A DNA stretch of 34,418 nucleotides from an uncultured Clostridium sp. (GCA_947565445.1 CANOGC010000012.1:1-34418), one strand, 5' to 3'. Counted from the stretch's first letter, positions 17,271 to 26,963 are shown. Translations and numbers: made by a program. Notes: generated by a model not told the origin, from the sequence alone.

Positions 17271-17617
17271 TTTGTTTCACCACTTTTTTCAATTTCTTCT
17301 ACTTTTTCTTTTAAAAGTGCTAATTCTTGTGTAAGTTCTATTGTTTTTTGCTTTTCATCATTTAATATTCTACTTTGTTTAAAGTTTATAAATAACAAAA
17401 ATACTATTCCTAATAAAAATACCAAAGATGGAGAATAGCTAATTCCTAGTTTTAAGCTTAATGTATCTAAACTCTTTGGAAATAATGCAAGTGCAATAAT
17501 TCCAATTGTTGCAATTATCCAAAAAATACTTTGATACATATCAAATGTTTTACCAATAACACATTTAATAATATATATAATTAAAATAATTCCTATAACT
17601 ATAAATAATATATTCAT
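17267..17617 (-). CDS. DUF2304 small membrane protein
   Basis: A 116-residue protein with three or so hydrophobic segments (residues 3-20, 30-47, 62-79) and a C-terminal coiled-coil-like charged tail with LTQELALLKEKVEEIEK. The pattern matches DUF2304 proteins, which usually sit beside a dolichyl-phosphate-mannose-synthase-like GT2, exactly as here. The overlaps of four bases with both neighbours support a complex or at least co-expression. Function is not established. Confidence 0.8.
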   Translation of the reverse strand: MNILFIVIGIILIIYIIKCVIGKTFDMYQSIFWIIATIGIIALALFPKSLDTLSLKLGISYSPSLVFLLGIVFLLFINFKQSRILNDEKQKTIELTQELALLKEKVEEIEKSGETK

Positions 17618-18348
17618 ATACTACTATTCTTCCTTCTAAACAAATTTCTAAGTATAACTATTATTATATTATAAAGTACTTTTATTCCATATTTTATAGG
17701 TGCTATAATCCCTCTATGCATGCTTTTCCCATTTTTTCGTTCTCTCATTTTACTTGGTATTTCACAAATTGTGTAACCATCTAATAATAATTCTATAATT
17801 AGGTTTGCATCTGGAAATTCTGGATAGTTGCCCATACCAGAAAAATATTTTATTGCCTTTTTATTAATACATTGAAAGCCAGATGTTGGGTCTTTTATTT
17901 TTTTATGACATATCATTTTTATTAATCCAGATAATATGCTTGTCCCTAATTTTCTCATTATTCCGTGCTTATACTCTGTTTTTTCCAAAAACCTTGAGCC
18001 TATTACTATATCTGGATTATTTTCTTCCATATATTTTAATAATTTTTTTGCTTCACTTGGAATATGTTGCCCATCTGCATCCATTTGTATTACATAATCA
18101 TAGCCATGTTCATTTGCATATTTAATTCCAGTTTGAACAGCTAACGCATATCCTAAATTAAATGGTAAAGTAATACATTTTACTTGTGCTTGTTTTACTA
18201 TTTCTATAGTATTATCACTTGACGCATCATTAACAACTAATAAGTCTAATTCTGGTAAGTCTCTTTTTATTTCTTCTATTACTTCTTTAATATTTTGTTC
18301 TTCATTATGTGCTGGCATTACAATTAATGTTTTCACTTTTAGTAACAT
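17614..18348 (-). CDS. GT2-family glycosyltransferase, polyprenyl-phosphate sugar synthase type
   Basis: A 244-residue GT-A protein with LIVMPAHNEEQNIKEVIEEI, VVNDASSDNT, NLGYALAVQTGIKYA and the metal-binding QMDADGQH. These are features of enzymes that move a sugar onto polyprenyl phosphate. The C-terminus is basic and hydrophobic, so the protein is probably membrane-associated. Together with DUF2304 it may supply lipid-linked sugar to the polytopic membrane protein downstream. The start is uncertain: the ATG at 18348 directly follows AAAGGA, and a GTG at 18336 would have a 12-base spacing. Confidence 0.85.
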   Translation of the reverse strand: MLLKVKTLIVMPAHNEEQNIKEVIEEIKRDLPELDLLVVNDASSDNTIEIVKQAQVKCITLPFNLGYALAVQTGIKYANEHGYDYVIQMDADGQHIPSEAKKLLKYMEENNPDIVIGSRFLEKTEYKHGIMRKLGTSILSGLIKMICHKKIKDPTSGFQCINKKAIKYFSGMGNYPEFPDANLIIELLLDGYTICEIPSKMRERKNGKSMHRGIIAPIKYGIKVLYNIIIVILRNLFRRKNSSI

Positions 18349-18371
18349 TCCTTTCTAAAGGCTCAACCTCA

Positions 18372-19376
18372 TCATCCTTTATATTCTATTCCCAAATGCT
18401 TATATGCATCTGGCATTGCCATTCTTCCTCTAGGTGTACGTGACAAAAAACCAATTTGCATTAGATATGGTTCATATACATCTTCTATTGTCTCTACTTC
18501 TTCTCCTATAGTTGCTGCAAGAGTTTCTAACCCTACTGGACCACCCGCATATTTCGTAATAATTGTATCTAACATTTTTCTATCTGTTTCATCAAGTCCT
18601 AATTCATCTATTTCTAGTTTGTTTAGAGCAATTTTTGCAATTTCTAATGTGATTTCTCCATCTCCTAAAACAGACGCATAATCACGCACTCTTTTTAATA
18701 TTCTATTTGCAATTCTTGGTGTTCCACGAGAACGTTTTGCAATTTCTAAAGATGATGTTTCATTAATTTCTACTCCTAAAATAGATGCAGATCTTGTTAC
18801 AATTTGATTTAATTGTTCAGGTGTATATAGTTCTAGACGGCTTACAATTCCAAAACGATCACGAAGTGGTGTAGTTAGTGAACCTGCTTTTGTTGTTGCC
18901 CCAATTAGAGTAAATTTGGGTAAATCTAGCCTAATTGATCTTGCACTTGGTCCTTTTCCTATAATAATATCTAATGTAAAATCTTCTAATGCAGGATATA
19001 AGATTTCTTCTACACTTTTATTTAGCCTATGAATTTCATCTATAAATAAAACATCAAATTCAGAAAGATTTGTTAATAATGCTGCTAAATCTCCTGGTTT
19101 TTCAATAGCAGGTCCTGATGTGATTTTAATGTTTGAATTCATTTCATTTGAAATTATATTTGATAATGTTGTTTTTCCAAGCCCTGGTGGTCCATATAAT
19201 AGAACGTGATCAAGAGGCTCTCCTCTTTTTTTAGCAGCCTCTATATATACTTTCAAATTTTCTTTTACTTTATCTTGTCCTATATATTCTTTTAATGTTT
19301 TAGGTCTTAATGAGTTTTCTAGTCTTTCTTCTTCTACGTCCTCTAATTCTGGACTAATAATATTATTTTCGTCCAT
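18372..19376 (-). CDS. ruvB: Holliday junction branch migration ATPase RuvB
   Basis: Motor of the RuvAB complex that moves Holliday junctions in recombination repair. The start at ATG 19376 follows AGAGGTG and gives 334 residues. It has Walker [10 protein letters not shown], Walker B FIDEIHR, sensor 1 [11 protein letters not shown], the RDRFGI arginine segment, [10 protein letters not shown], and the C-terminal winged helix with [11 protein letters not shown]. Length is normal. ruvA is not adjacent; instead rpiA lies immediately upstream. Confidence 0.96.
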   Translation of the reverse strand: MDENNIISPELEDVEEERLENSLRPKTLKEYIGQDKVKENLKVYIEAAKKRGEPLDHVLLYGPPGLGKTTLSNIISNEMNSNIKITSGPAIEKPGDLAALLTNLSEFDVLFIDEIHRLNKSVEEILYPALEDFTLDIIIGKGPSARSIRLDLPKFTLIGATTKAGSLTTPLRDRFGIVSRLELYTPEQLNQIVTRSASILGVEINETSSLEIAKRSRGTPRIANRILKRVRDYASVLGDGEITLEIAKIALNKLEIDELGLDETDRKMLDTIITKYAGGPVGLETLAATIGEEVETIEDVYEPYLMQIGFLSRTPRGRMAMPDAYKHLGIEYKG

Positions 19377-19386
19377 TGTTTCACCT

Positions 19387-20082
19387 CTATTTTTCAATTA
19401 CTACAGGGTATCCAATAAACAAACCTGTTTCTACTACTCCTACAATTTGTTTTAGCTTGTCCTCATAAGTTTCATCTACATTACGAAATACTGCATCTAA
19501 TATAACATTTGCATTTTCTGTTATAACTGGTCCATCTTTTCCTTTTGCAAGCCTTAATGTAACACTTTGGGCTCCTAGTTTTATTAATTCTTGTCTTACT
19601 AAATTTATAGCTTCTGGATTTACCTCTATTGGAATTGGGAATTTATCACATATATGTTCTACCATTTTAGAATTATCTACTAAAATATATGTAACCTCAC
19701 TTGAAGCAATATTTAGCTTTTCTTTATACATTGCTCCACCTCGTCCTTTTACTAGCCAATTATTACTAGTTACTTCATCTGCTCCATCATATGCCCAATC
19801 TGGCTTACTTACTGCAAGTGTTGTTGTTGGTATCCCTAAGTTTTCACATAGCATTTTTACTTCATAAGATGTTGGTATTGCTGTAATATGTAAATTTTCT
19901 TCTTTCATTTTTTTTGCAATTTCTTTTGTTGCAACAAAAGAAGTAGAACCTGAACCTACACCTATAACATCTCCATCTTTTACTTTAGAAGCTAGTTTTT
20001 TTGCAATTCGTTCTTTTTCTTCTAAATTGCTAATTTCTCCATTCCATAATGATTTTTGTTTTACATTTTCTTCCCAATTCAT
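19387..20082 (-). CDS. rpiA: Ribose-5-phosphate isomerase A
   Basis: Interconverts ribulose-5-phosphate and ribose-5-phosphate in the pentose phosphate pathway. The 231-residue protein contains [33 protein letters not shown] with the catalytic acidic residue region, and [17 protein letters not shown] precedes its ATG. It is eleven bases upstream of ruvB and probably co-transcribed with it, although the functions are unrelated. Confidence 0.95.
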   Translation of the reverse strand: MNWEENVKQKSLWNGEISNLEEKERIAKKLASKVKDGDVIGVGSGSTSFVATKEIAKKMKEENLHITAIPTSYEVKMLCENLGIPTTTLAVSKPDWAYDGADEVTSNNWLVKGRGGAMYKEKLNIASSEVTYILVDNSKMVEHICDKFPIPIEVNPEAINLVRQELIKLGAQSVTLRLAKGKDGPVITENANVILDAVFRNVDETYEDKLKQIVGVVETGLFIGYPVVIEK

Positions 20083-20127
20083 AATTTTTCTCCTTATTAC
20101 TTTTTTATTATATATCTTTATAGCTTG

Positions 20128-20152
20128 CGGACGAGCGATGCTCGCCCCTACA
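20128..20152. repeat. REP-like palindrome, copy 3
   Basis: On the minus strand it reads TGTAGGGGCGAGCATCGCTC then GTCCG. The arms GACGAGC/GCTCG(C)C pair, and the TGTAGGGGCGAGCAT head is shared with copy 4 inside the pilin-like gene. It lies between the VanW-family gene and rpiA. Confidence 0.8.
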
Positions 20153-20204
20153 TCTCTTTATTTTCAACTACTACATGCTTTAAGTTTACAGCCCAAACCT
20201 GCCA

Positions 20205-22399
20205 TTATGGGTTTTGTTCTATAATTGTTGATAATTGTGCATATGTATCTGTTGATAATAATTCTTTTGATACTACTTCTCCATTTAATTTTAAAATTCT
20301 ATATGCTCTAGATTTATATCCTCCATGCCCTTTTTGAACTGTCTTTTTTGTTCCTTGTGGAAGTGCTGGATTTGTTCTATACTCAGTTTTCATAGGTATT
20401 GTTTGTAATGTTTGTGATTGAATTATAACTTCATATTCTACATCTTCTTTACAGCCATAAATACTTACTGTAATTCTTCCACCATTTACTTGTGATACAA
20501 TTTTTATAGGATGATTTCTAGAATTTTTAAATACAAATTCTGGTCCACCCCAAGAAACTGTTGCATCTGTGCTTAGTGGTACATATCCTGTTGCAAAACG
20601 GTGATTTGAACGTTTTATTATTTGTAAATTAGCTCTTAGTGCTGTATTATATAATGTTGAAGAAACTTGACAAATTCCTCCACCAATACCATTTTCTACC
20701 CTTCCTGCTACATATACTGCTGCTGTTTTATATCCGTGCTGCAACCGTTCTTGGTCCTACTACTGTATTATAAGAAAATTCTTCCCCTGGCATTAATACA
20801 ACACCATTTATTTTATTTGAAGCAAGCCTTATATTTGTACTCCTATTTGTGTTACTTGTTGAAAATGTTGTTGAAAATGTGCTAAGTAAATTTGGAAATG
20901 CTTCTGTTCCAATTTGATTTGTTGTAACACTAGGTTCTGTAATTTTAAGTGGTATTGTAATTGTTTGTTCATTTGAACTATTTAGTAAGTTTGTTGCTTC
21001 TTCCATACTAATTCCAAAATCTACTCCATTTACATGTGGATATACTGTAAATGGCTCTTTTGTATAGTATGCATCTTTTGCTTCTTTATATATTTCATTT
21101 CTTATTTTTTGTAAATCGATTGCATCTGGTTCCTTTTCTAAAGTTGAAATCTGTATAACTGCTTTTTCTCCGTAAAGTACTACATTCTTGTACTATTTGC
21201 TTTTTTAATGTTTCTTCTTCTATACAAATTCCTTTTTGCCCTTTATCTATAATTAAGTTTGAGCCATCAATAGAATAACTACTTTGTTGTACTAAGTTTG
21301 GTAAATTTCCCCCAGTTGATGTAATAAAATCTGTAAGAGCATCTTCATTATATGAATATCCTACACTAATATCTTGTTTTGATATATTAGCATTAATAAT
21401 AGAATAGTTATCTTTTAAAATGCTTCCTGTTCTTCCTATGCTATATGCTAATTTAACTGCTTCATCAACATTAAACTTCATTTCAATTTGCTCAGGAGTA
21501 ACAACAGTTTCAAAATCTTCATACTTTAAAGTAATATCTTTTTTCCATTGTTCTTCAAATGCATTATTCATTTTATCTGTTGCTTGTTCCATTGTTAGTC
21601 CACTAACATCAATTCCTTTAATAGAAATACCATATATAATTTTATCACTTACTTTATTCATTAGTGCAAATACTGTTGAAAAAGCCATAATGGCTATTAT
21701 TACTAGTATAGAAAAAATCACAAACATTTTTGAATGTTTCTTTTTAGGTTTAATTTCTTCATTTTCTTTAGGTTCTATTTTTTCTTCTTCCATTGCTACA
21801 TTTTCCTCTATATTTTCTTGTTTGATTGGTTCTGCTTTTTGTTCTTGCATCTGTTCTTCTTTAACAATTATTTTTTCTTCTTGTTCTATTTTTTTCTCTA
21901 TCTCTTCTTTTTTAGGATTTGTTTCCACATTTTTCTTCTTAGTTGTTTGTTTCGGTTGTTTATCTATCTTTTCTTCTTTATTAGATGCTTCTTTGTTAGT
22001 TTTATTCTCAGTATTTTTTGTTTTGGAAGTTGTAGTTTTAGTAGAAGTATTCTTTTTAGTTGTTGCTTTGCTAGTAGATGTTTTTTTAGTTTGTGCTTTT
22101 TTAGTGTCTGTTTTTGTACTTGTTGTTTCTTTATTACTTGCAGTTTTTGCATTTGCTACCTTTTTAGTGGTTCCATTACTACTAGTAGCTTTTTTCGTTG
22201 TAATTTTATTGCTAGTAGATTTATTAGTTGCTTTTTTAGTTGTTGCTTCTTCTACTTTTTCTTTATTATTTCCAGTAGCTGGATTTTTTGTAGAAGTAGA
22301 CTTTTTCGGTGCTTTTGAACTAGCCTTATTTGCTTCCACTTTTTTCTTTTTTTCTTCATCATTTGTTACCATTTTTTTAACCTCTTTTATTTCTTCCAA
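20205..22399 (-). CDS. VanW-family wall protein with Lys/Thr-rich tail, split twice by CGG
   Basis: The start is a TTG at 22399 preceded by AAGGAG; an ATG at 22372 is an alternative. Skipping the C of two in-frame CGG codons gives a continuous 730-residue product. Its parts are: a cytoplasmic tail of about 220 residues rich in Lys, Thr, Ser, Asn and Glu; one membrane helix (KMFVIFSILVIIAIMAF); a repeated peptidoglycan-binding-like domain (GIDVSGLTMEQATDKM, SYNEDALTDFI); the VanW domain with GEEFSYNTVVGPRT, GYKTAAVYV, NGIGGGICQVSSTLYNTAL and NHPIKIVSQ; and a C-terminal G5-like segment. VanW proteins are wall-associated in Firmicutes; their reaction is unknown. The conserved VanW glycine falls exactly at the second shift. 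Confidence 0.85.
20734..20736 (-). other. CGG +1 shift site 4 (VanW, second site)
   Basis: The context is GCA GCA CGG ATA TAA in frame zero, ending in a stop, and GCA GCA (C) GGA TAT AAA ACA after skipping C. It restores the A-A-G-Y-K-T-A motif, whose glycine is highly conserved in VanW domains. Confidence 0.85.
21170..21172 (-). other. CGG +1 shift site 3 (VanW, first site)
   Basis: The context is ACT TTA CGG AGA AAA in frame zero and ACT TTA (C) GGA GAA AAA GCA GTT ATA after skipping C. It restores L-G-E-K-A-V-I-Q and the linker into the VanW domain. Frame zero continues for about 25 basic codons before stopping. Confidence 0.8.
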
Positions 22400-22454
22400 T
22401 TTAAAAACTCTCCTTGTTTTTATAATGACGATATATTAATTTAAACTTAAAATA

Positions 22455-22488
22455 AATCGTATTATAACTTTATGCATAATACGATTTA
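22455..22488 (-). terminator. Terminator between rubrerythrin and the VanW-family gene
   Basis: AAATCGTATTAT and ATAATACGATTT form a perfect 12-base-pair stem around a ten-base loop. On the minus strand it is followed by a T-rich stretch (TTTATTTTAAG). It ends the rubrerythrin transcript before the VanW start. Confidence 0.65.
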
Positions 22489-22543
22489 TATATTATCATA
22501 TAAATGAAAAATGAACAATATTTTTTCATTATTTTCGTTGTTT

Positions 22544-23083
22544 TTAATAATTTTCAGCTTTTATTTCAAAATATGCTTGTGGGTGGTTACAAACTGGGCA
22601 TACTTCTGGGGCTTTTTTCCCAATAACAATATGTCCACAGTTTCTACATTTCCAAATACGGTCACCATCTTTACTAAATACTAATTCATTTTCTACATTG
22701 TCTAATAATTTTCTATATCTTTCTTCATGCTCTTTTTCAATTTTTCCAACTTCTTCAAATAAATATGCTATATGGTTAAATCCTTCTTCTTTTGCTTCTT
22801 TTGCCATTCTAGCATACATGTCTGTCCATTCAAAATTTTCACCAGCAGCTGCATCTTTTAAGTTTTCTTCTGTTGATGGAACTTCTCCACCATGTAATAA
22901 CTTAAACCATATTTTAGCATGTTCTTTTTCATTATCTGCTGTTTCTAAAAATATAGCTGCTAATTGTTCATATCCTTCTTTTTTAGCTTTGCTAGCATAA
23001 TATGTATATTTGCTTCTTGCTTGTGTTTCTCCTGCAAATGCTTCTCTTAAATTTTGTTCTGTTTTTGAACCTTTTAAATCCAT
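22544..23083 (-). CDS. rbr: Rubrerythrin
   Basis: A peroxide-reducing non-haem di-iron protein that protects anaerobes. The 179 residues have the ferritin-like four-helix domain with two ExxH motifs (NEKEHAK and IEKEHEER) and the [13 protein letters not shown] helix. The C-terminal rubredoxin-like domain has CRNCGH and [11 protein letters not shown]. Length is typical. AGGAGG precedes the ATG, and a TTGATT-16-TAGAAT promoter lies upstream. With the FprA-like protein at 32362 it indicates an obligate anaerobe exposed to occasional oxygen. Confidence 0.96.
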   Translation of the reverse strand: MDLKGSKTEQNLREAFAGETQARSKYTYYASKAKKEGYEQLAAIFLETADNEKEHAKIWFKLLHGGEVPSTEENLKDAAAGENFEWTDMYARMAKEAKEEGFNHIAYLFEEVGKIEKEHEERYRKLLDNVENELVFSKDGDRIWKCRNCGHIVIGKKAPEVCPVCNHPQAYFEIKAENY

Positions 23084-23132
23084 AAATATTCCCTCCTATT
23101 AAAACTTTTTTATTATTAATTAAAACATTTAT

Positions 23133-23160
23133 ATTCTATCACATTTTTATAAAAAATCAA
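23133..23160 (-). promoter_or_regulatory. rbr: Promoter of the rubrerythrin gene
   Basis: On the minus strand TTGATT (23160-23155), 16 bases, TAGAAT (23138-23133), about 50 bases before the start codon. I see no clear PerR-like box, so regulation by peroxide is not shown. Confidence 0.5.
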
Positions 23161-23221
23161 CACCAATTTTAAAGGTATATCTTATTTTTCGTTTCATATA
23201 TATATTACGAGGTGTGTTACA

Positions 23222-24307
23222 TTGCTTATTAAATCTGTTAAAATAAATAAATCTTATTGTATCTTTTGTATGGTAGTAATTTGTATTCTAGTTATTCTAA
23301 TTACAGTATATTTTTTATACCCCATTTCTCTTCCAGTTAATTCATCTAGCTTAATTTGGGAAAATACTACTACAAATGAAACAGAAAAGAAGTCATATAT
23401 TAAATGGGTAGATTTTAATGCTACATATGATGCTTTAGATAAAACATCTAAGCTAGATATTAACTCTCATAATAATAATGATACTATACAATATAATTGG
23501 ATTGAACTATTAAGTTATCTTGCTTGCAAATATGGTGGAGATTTTAAGAAATTTAATGCAAAAGATTTAGATACATTAACTCTCAAATTACAAAATGGCT
23601 CTTCTATGGAAGAAATTACTTCCACCTTAAAAAACTATTCATATTACTACGAAGCTTTTGATGCCATTTTACATGAATTTATAGGCGAATATGAAATAGA
23701 AGTTCCAAATGCTGGAACAGAAGGAAAAACCTATATTAAAAAATATGGTGTAAAAGCATTTTTACCAATTGCTAAAAATTATAGCTTTAGCCATTATGAT
23801 GACTTTGGAAATGCTAGGTCTTATGGATATAAAAGAATTCACTTAGGAAATGATTTAATGGGTTCTATTGGAACTCCTATTGTTGCAGTAGAATCTGGAA
23901 CAATTGAAGCTATTGGTTGGAACCAGTATGGTGGTTGGCGAATTGGAATACGTAGTTTTGATAAAAAAAGATATTACTATTATGCACATTTACGAAAAGA
24001 CCATCCCTATGTAAAAGACTTAAACGAAGGGCAAATTGTAAAAGCTGGAGATGTTATTGGATACCTTGGTATGACAGGTTACAGTACAAAAGAAAATGTA
24101 AACAATATTAATGTTCCTCATCTTCATTTTGGAATGCAACTTATTTTTGATGAATCACAAAAAGAAGGAACTAATCAAATTTGGATTGATGTATATCAAA
24201 TTATAGAGTTTTTAAGAAAGAATAAATCTGAAGTTATGAAAGAAGAAAATGATACAAAAGATTATACAAGAAAATATGATATTATAGACCCATGTATACT
24301 AGAATAA
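23222..24307 (+). CDS. M23-family (LytM-type) metallopeptidase, membrane-anchored
   Basis: A probable zinc endopeptidase acting on peptidoglycan cross-bridges outside the membrane. The start is TTG at 23222, supported by GAGGTG upstream. Of 361 residues, 12-33 form one membrane anchor. The C-terminal M23 domain has the zinc ligands His207 and Asp211 (HLGNDLM) and His302 in H-L-H, with His256 (YYAHL) and His300, so the site is complete. It overlaps its deacetylase neighbour closely and the two form a divergent unit against rubrerythrin. The arrangement suggests wall remodelling, possibly in sporulation like SpoIIQ-type proteins; that is inference. Confidence 0.85.
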   Translation: MLIKSVKINKSYCIFCMVVICILVILITVYFLYPISLPVNSSSLIWENTTTNETEKKSYIKWVDFNATYDALDKTSKLDINSHNNNDTIQYNWIELLSYLACKYGGDFKKFNAKDLDTLTLKLQNGSSMEEITSTLKNYSYYYEAFDAILHEFIGEYEIEVPNAGTEGKTYIKKYGVKAFLPIAKNYSFSHYDDFGNARSYGYKRIHLGNDLMGSIGTPIVAVESGTIEAIGWNQYGGWRIGIRSFDKKRYYYYAHLRKDHPYVKDLNEGQIVKAGDVIGYLGMTGYSTKENVNNINVPHLHFGMQLIFDESQKEGTNQIWIDVYQIIEFLRKNKSEVMKEENDTKDYTRKYDIIDPCILE

Positions 24308-24318
24308 AGGAGTTCGTT

Positions 24319-25188
24319 TTGAAAGTGCATTTTTATACATTAAAATTAAATTATAAATTAATAATTTCATTTTTGAGTATATGTCTTATTTCTTCTTGCG
24401 TTTTTGCATATTCTTTTGTTATTGCAACACCTAAAGAAGATGGTATATCTCTTCCTATTGTTATGTACCATAGCATTTTAAAAGATACTAACAGAAGCAA
24501 CAAATATGTTATTACTCCATCTACATTAGAAAGTGATTTAGAATATATTTATAACAATGGTTATACTACTATTACAATGAGTGAGCTAATCTCATATGTG
24601 TATGAAGATACTCCTCTTCCAGAAAAACCTATTATTATTACATTTGATGATGGATATTATAATAATTTAGGCTATGCAGTACCATTACTTGAAAAATATA
24701 ATATGAAAGCTGTAATTTCTATTGTTGGACAATATACAGATACTTACACAAATACAGATGAGGCAAATTTAAATTATAGTTATTTACGTTGGAAAGATGT
24801 AAAAGAACTAATGAATTCTGGCGTAATAGAATTTCAAAACCATACTTACAACTTACATTCAAATAATAGTGGAAGAATTGGTTGTTCAAAAAAATCTTTT
24901 GAATCTTTAGAAACCTACGAAAAGATTTTAGCAAATGATATACAAAAATTGCAACAAGAATTTGAGAAAAATGTTGGCTATACCCCTACTACCTTTACTT
25001 ACCCTTTTGGCTCAATAAGTAAGGCTTCTTTTCCTATTATCAAAAAATTAGGGTTTAAAGCAAGCTTATCTTGTGCTTCTGGCATAAACTATATAACAAA
25101 AAATGCAGATTGTTTGTATTGTTTAAAACGTAATAATCGCCCTAGTAGCATTTCTAGTGAAGCATTTTTTGAGAAAATTTTAAAATAA
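24319..25188 (+). CDS. Polysaccharide deacetylase (NodB/CE4 family)
   Basis: Removes acetyl groups from a polysaccharide such as peptidoglycan. The start is placed at TTG 24319, six bases after AAAGGAG; an in-frame ATG at 24292 lies before the upstream stop and lacks a ribosome binding site. The 289-residue protein has an N-terminal signal anchor (IISFLSICLISSCVFAYSFV), PIVMYHS, the metal and catalytic TFDDGYYNN, the HTYNLHS motif and YPFGSIS, which are CE4 motifs 1-3. The last motif is weak. It is coupled to the M23 gene, so both probably act on the wall. Confidence 0.87.
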   Translation: MKVHFYTLKLNYKLIISFLSICLISSCVFAYSFVIATPKEDGISLPIVMYHSILKDTNRSNKYVITPSTLESDLEYIYNNGYTTITMSELISYVYEDTPLPEKPIIITFDDGYYNNLGYAVPLLEKYNMKAVISIVGQYTDTYTNTDEANLNYSYLRWKDVKELMNSGVIEFQNHTYNLHSNNSGRIGCSKKSFESLETYEKILANDIQKLQQEFEKNVGYTPTTFTYPFGSISKASFPIIKKLGFKASLSCASGINYITKNADCLYCLKRNNRPSSISSEAFFEKILK

Positions 25189-25195
25189 ATTTGTT

Positions 25196-26290
25196 TTATC
25201 TATCAAATATTGCTTTTCCTACTCCCTTATCAATAACTGTAGAAAAAATGTTTTTCAAAATAATTAATACAATAGGTCCAATAAACATTCCTAATACTCC
25301 TATCGCCTTAAATCCTGTATACATTGCAATTAGTGTAAAAATTGGGTGTATCCCTATATGGTGGCTTACTACACGTGGTTCTGCAAATTGCCTTATTACT
25401 GACATAATAATCCATAATATTAGTATAGCAATAGCAAGTCCAATATCTCCATTTACTGCGGATATTACAGCCCATGGAATCATTGCAGTACCAGAACCCA
25501 AAATTGGTAGTGCATCAACAAAACCTATTCCTAATGCTGCAAGAAGAGGATATCCAATATTAAATCCCATAAATTTAAATATATATAATCCTATTAAAGA
25601 AACAATAAATGATATAAGAATTAGTGTTGCTTCTGCTTTTAAATATGCTCCTAAACTTGTAATTAGTTCTCTTATGTGTTTTCCTATACGTTTTACCCAT
25701 TCCTTTGGTAAATGGTGTTCTAGTTGGTCTATCATATATAATTTATCTGTACAAATAAAATATGTTGCAACAAAACATATTCCTATATATATTGCAATAG
25801 TTGGTATTTGAGTTAAAAAGCTCATTAATGATGTTAAAAAGTTTTTTACCCATTCTGATATTGCTCCTACAAATTCCCATAGAGAGTTTTGTATAACTGT
25901 AGTTACTTCTTGTGGAATTTTTATTTTTTCGAAGTTTATGTTTTGTATTATATTTTGAATTTGATAATAAGCATTTTCTATATATTGGTTTAAACTTTGT
26001 AGTAAATTTGTTACTTCTCCAATTAGAACTGTAATGCCCCATGAAATAAGACCAATTATTAAAATTGATACAAGTATTAGTACAATAATTGCACTTGTTT
26101 TCCTAGTTAGACTTGTCCTTTTATGGACAAATCTTATAAGTGGTTCCATAAATAGAGATATTATAAATGCTACTAAAAATGGCATGTAAAATATAGCCAG
26201 TTTAAATGCTAAATAAATGCCAATAATACTTATTATTAGCACAATAACTCTTCTTGCTACTTTTGTCCAATATCCCATATCAATAACCAT
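25196..26290 (-). CDS. AI-2E-family transporter-like membrane protein, YtvI type
   Basis: A 364-residue protein with about seven or eight membrane segments. It has the layout of the AI-2E/YtvI family: paired N-terminal helices with MPFLVAFIISLFMEPLIRF, a long soluble loop near 95-150, and the C-terminal region GFVDALPILGSGTAMIPWA and PRVVSHHIGIHPIFTL. YtvI homologues are made during sporulation in Firmicutes, and this supports a spore-forming lineage. The transport substrate is unknown. It converges on the deacetylase gene with only seven bases between their stop codons. Confidence 0.85.
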   Translation of the reverse strand: MVIDMGYWTKVARRVIVLIISIIGIYLAFKLAIFYMPFLVAFIISLFMEPLIRFVHKRTSLTRKTSAIIVLILVSILIIGLISWGITVLIGEVTNLLQSLNQYIENAYYQIQNIIQNINFEKIKIPQEVTTVIQNSLWEFVGAISEWVKNFLTSLMSFLTQIPTIAIYIGICFVATYFICTDKLYMIDQLEHHLPKEWVKRIGKHIRELITSLGAYLKAEATLILISFIVSLIGLYIFKFMGFNIGYPLLAALGIGFVDALPILGSGTAMIPWAVISAVNGDIGLAIAILILWIIMSVIRQFAEPRVVSHHIGIHPIFTLIAMYTGFKAIGVLGMFIGPIVLIILKNIFSTVIDKGVGKAIFDR

Positions 26291-26328
26291 ATATTCCCTC
26301 TTTTCGTATGTATATTGTCTATCGTAAA

Positions 26329-26366
26329 ATAATAATAGAAGCAGATTTCTCCACTTCTATTATTAT
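26329..26366 (-). terminator. Hairpin after the CBS-domain gene
   Basis: AATAATAGAAG (26331-26341) and CTTCTATTATT (26354-26364) pair perfectly, extended by A-T pairs at the base. On the minus strand it lies 18 bases after the CBS gene stop and is followed by ATTTTACG, so the T-run is modest. Confidence 0.5.
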
Positions 26367-26383
26367 ATGTTACGTATATTAAA

Positions 26384-26833
26384 TTATTCAGCATTTTTAG
26401 TATTTTTACCACAATTACAAATATTCTCTAATGTTGTACATACTTCTTGTTTTCCAACTTCTTTATCATAGTGTGCTAAGTCTCCTAAAGATAATATACC
26501 TACTATTTTATTGTTTTGGTCACATACAGGAACTCTACGAATTTGATAATCTGACATTAGCTTAGTTGCTTCTTCTACTGTTGTATCTGGCTTACAAGTA
26601 CACACTCCACATGTCATTACATCTGAAGCTTTAGTTGTTTTTGCATCCTTGTTACATGATATTGTTCTTAAAATAACATCTCTGTCTGTTAAAACACCAA
26701 CTACACAATTATTAGTATCACAAACAGGAATACATCCTATATGATTGTCGCACATTAATTTTGCAACATCTGAAATGTTTGTTTCTGGTGTACAACAACA
26801 TACATTTTTACTCATACAATCTTTAACATCCAT
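26384..26833 (-). CDS. Cysteine-rich two-CBS-domain protein
   Basis: The 149-residue protein consists of two CBS domains, with IGCIPVCDTNNCVVGVLTDRD and VPVCDQNNKIVGILSLGD as their core strands. CBS pairs bind adenosine ligands such as AMP, ATP or SAM in other proteins, but here no effector domain is attached. There are 16 cysteines, several in clusters (CCC at 12-14, CGVCTC, CNC near the C-terminus), far more than usual. This suggests metal or redox chemistry, but no known cluster motif is complete. A single-gene unit with a good AAAGGA ribosome binding site. Confidence 0.82.
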   Translation of the reverse strand: MDVKDCMSKNVCCCTPETNISDVAKLMCDNHIGCIPVCDTNNCVVGVLTDRDVILRTISCNKDAKTTKASDVMTCGVCTCKPDTTVEEATKLMSDYQIRRVPVCDQNNKIVGILSLGDLAHYDKEVGKQEVCTTLENICNCGKNTKNAE

Positions 26834-26896
26834 TTTACATACTTCCTTTCAAAATTTTATATAACTATTTTGCATCAATTTTAAAAAAGTATGTAA

Positions 26897-26948
26897 TATA
26901 AAAATTTCTAAATTTTAAAACCTTATGAGATTTTGAAATTTAGAAATT
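26897..26948 (-). terminator. Terminator of the proline-rich gene
   Basis: An 18-base-pair A/T-rich stem (26903-26920 with 26931-26948, a few mismatches) is followed on the minus strand by TTTTTAT. It lies just after the proline-rich gene whichever stop codon is used. Confidence 0.6.
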
Positions 26949-26963
26949 GGAAAATTTTACAAT

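Noticed and set aside
21420-22439. Long plus-strand open frame of 339 codons opposite the VanW tail
   Set aside because: It is the antisense shadow of the Lys/Thr-rich repeats, giving a Val/Phe/Leu-rich peptide with no ribosome binding site.
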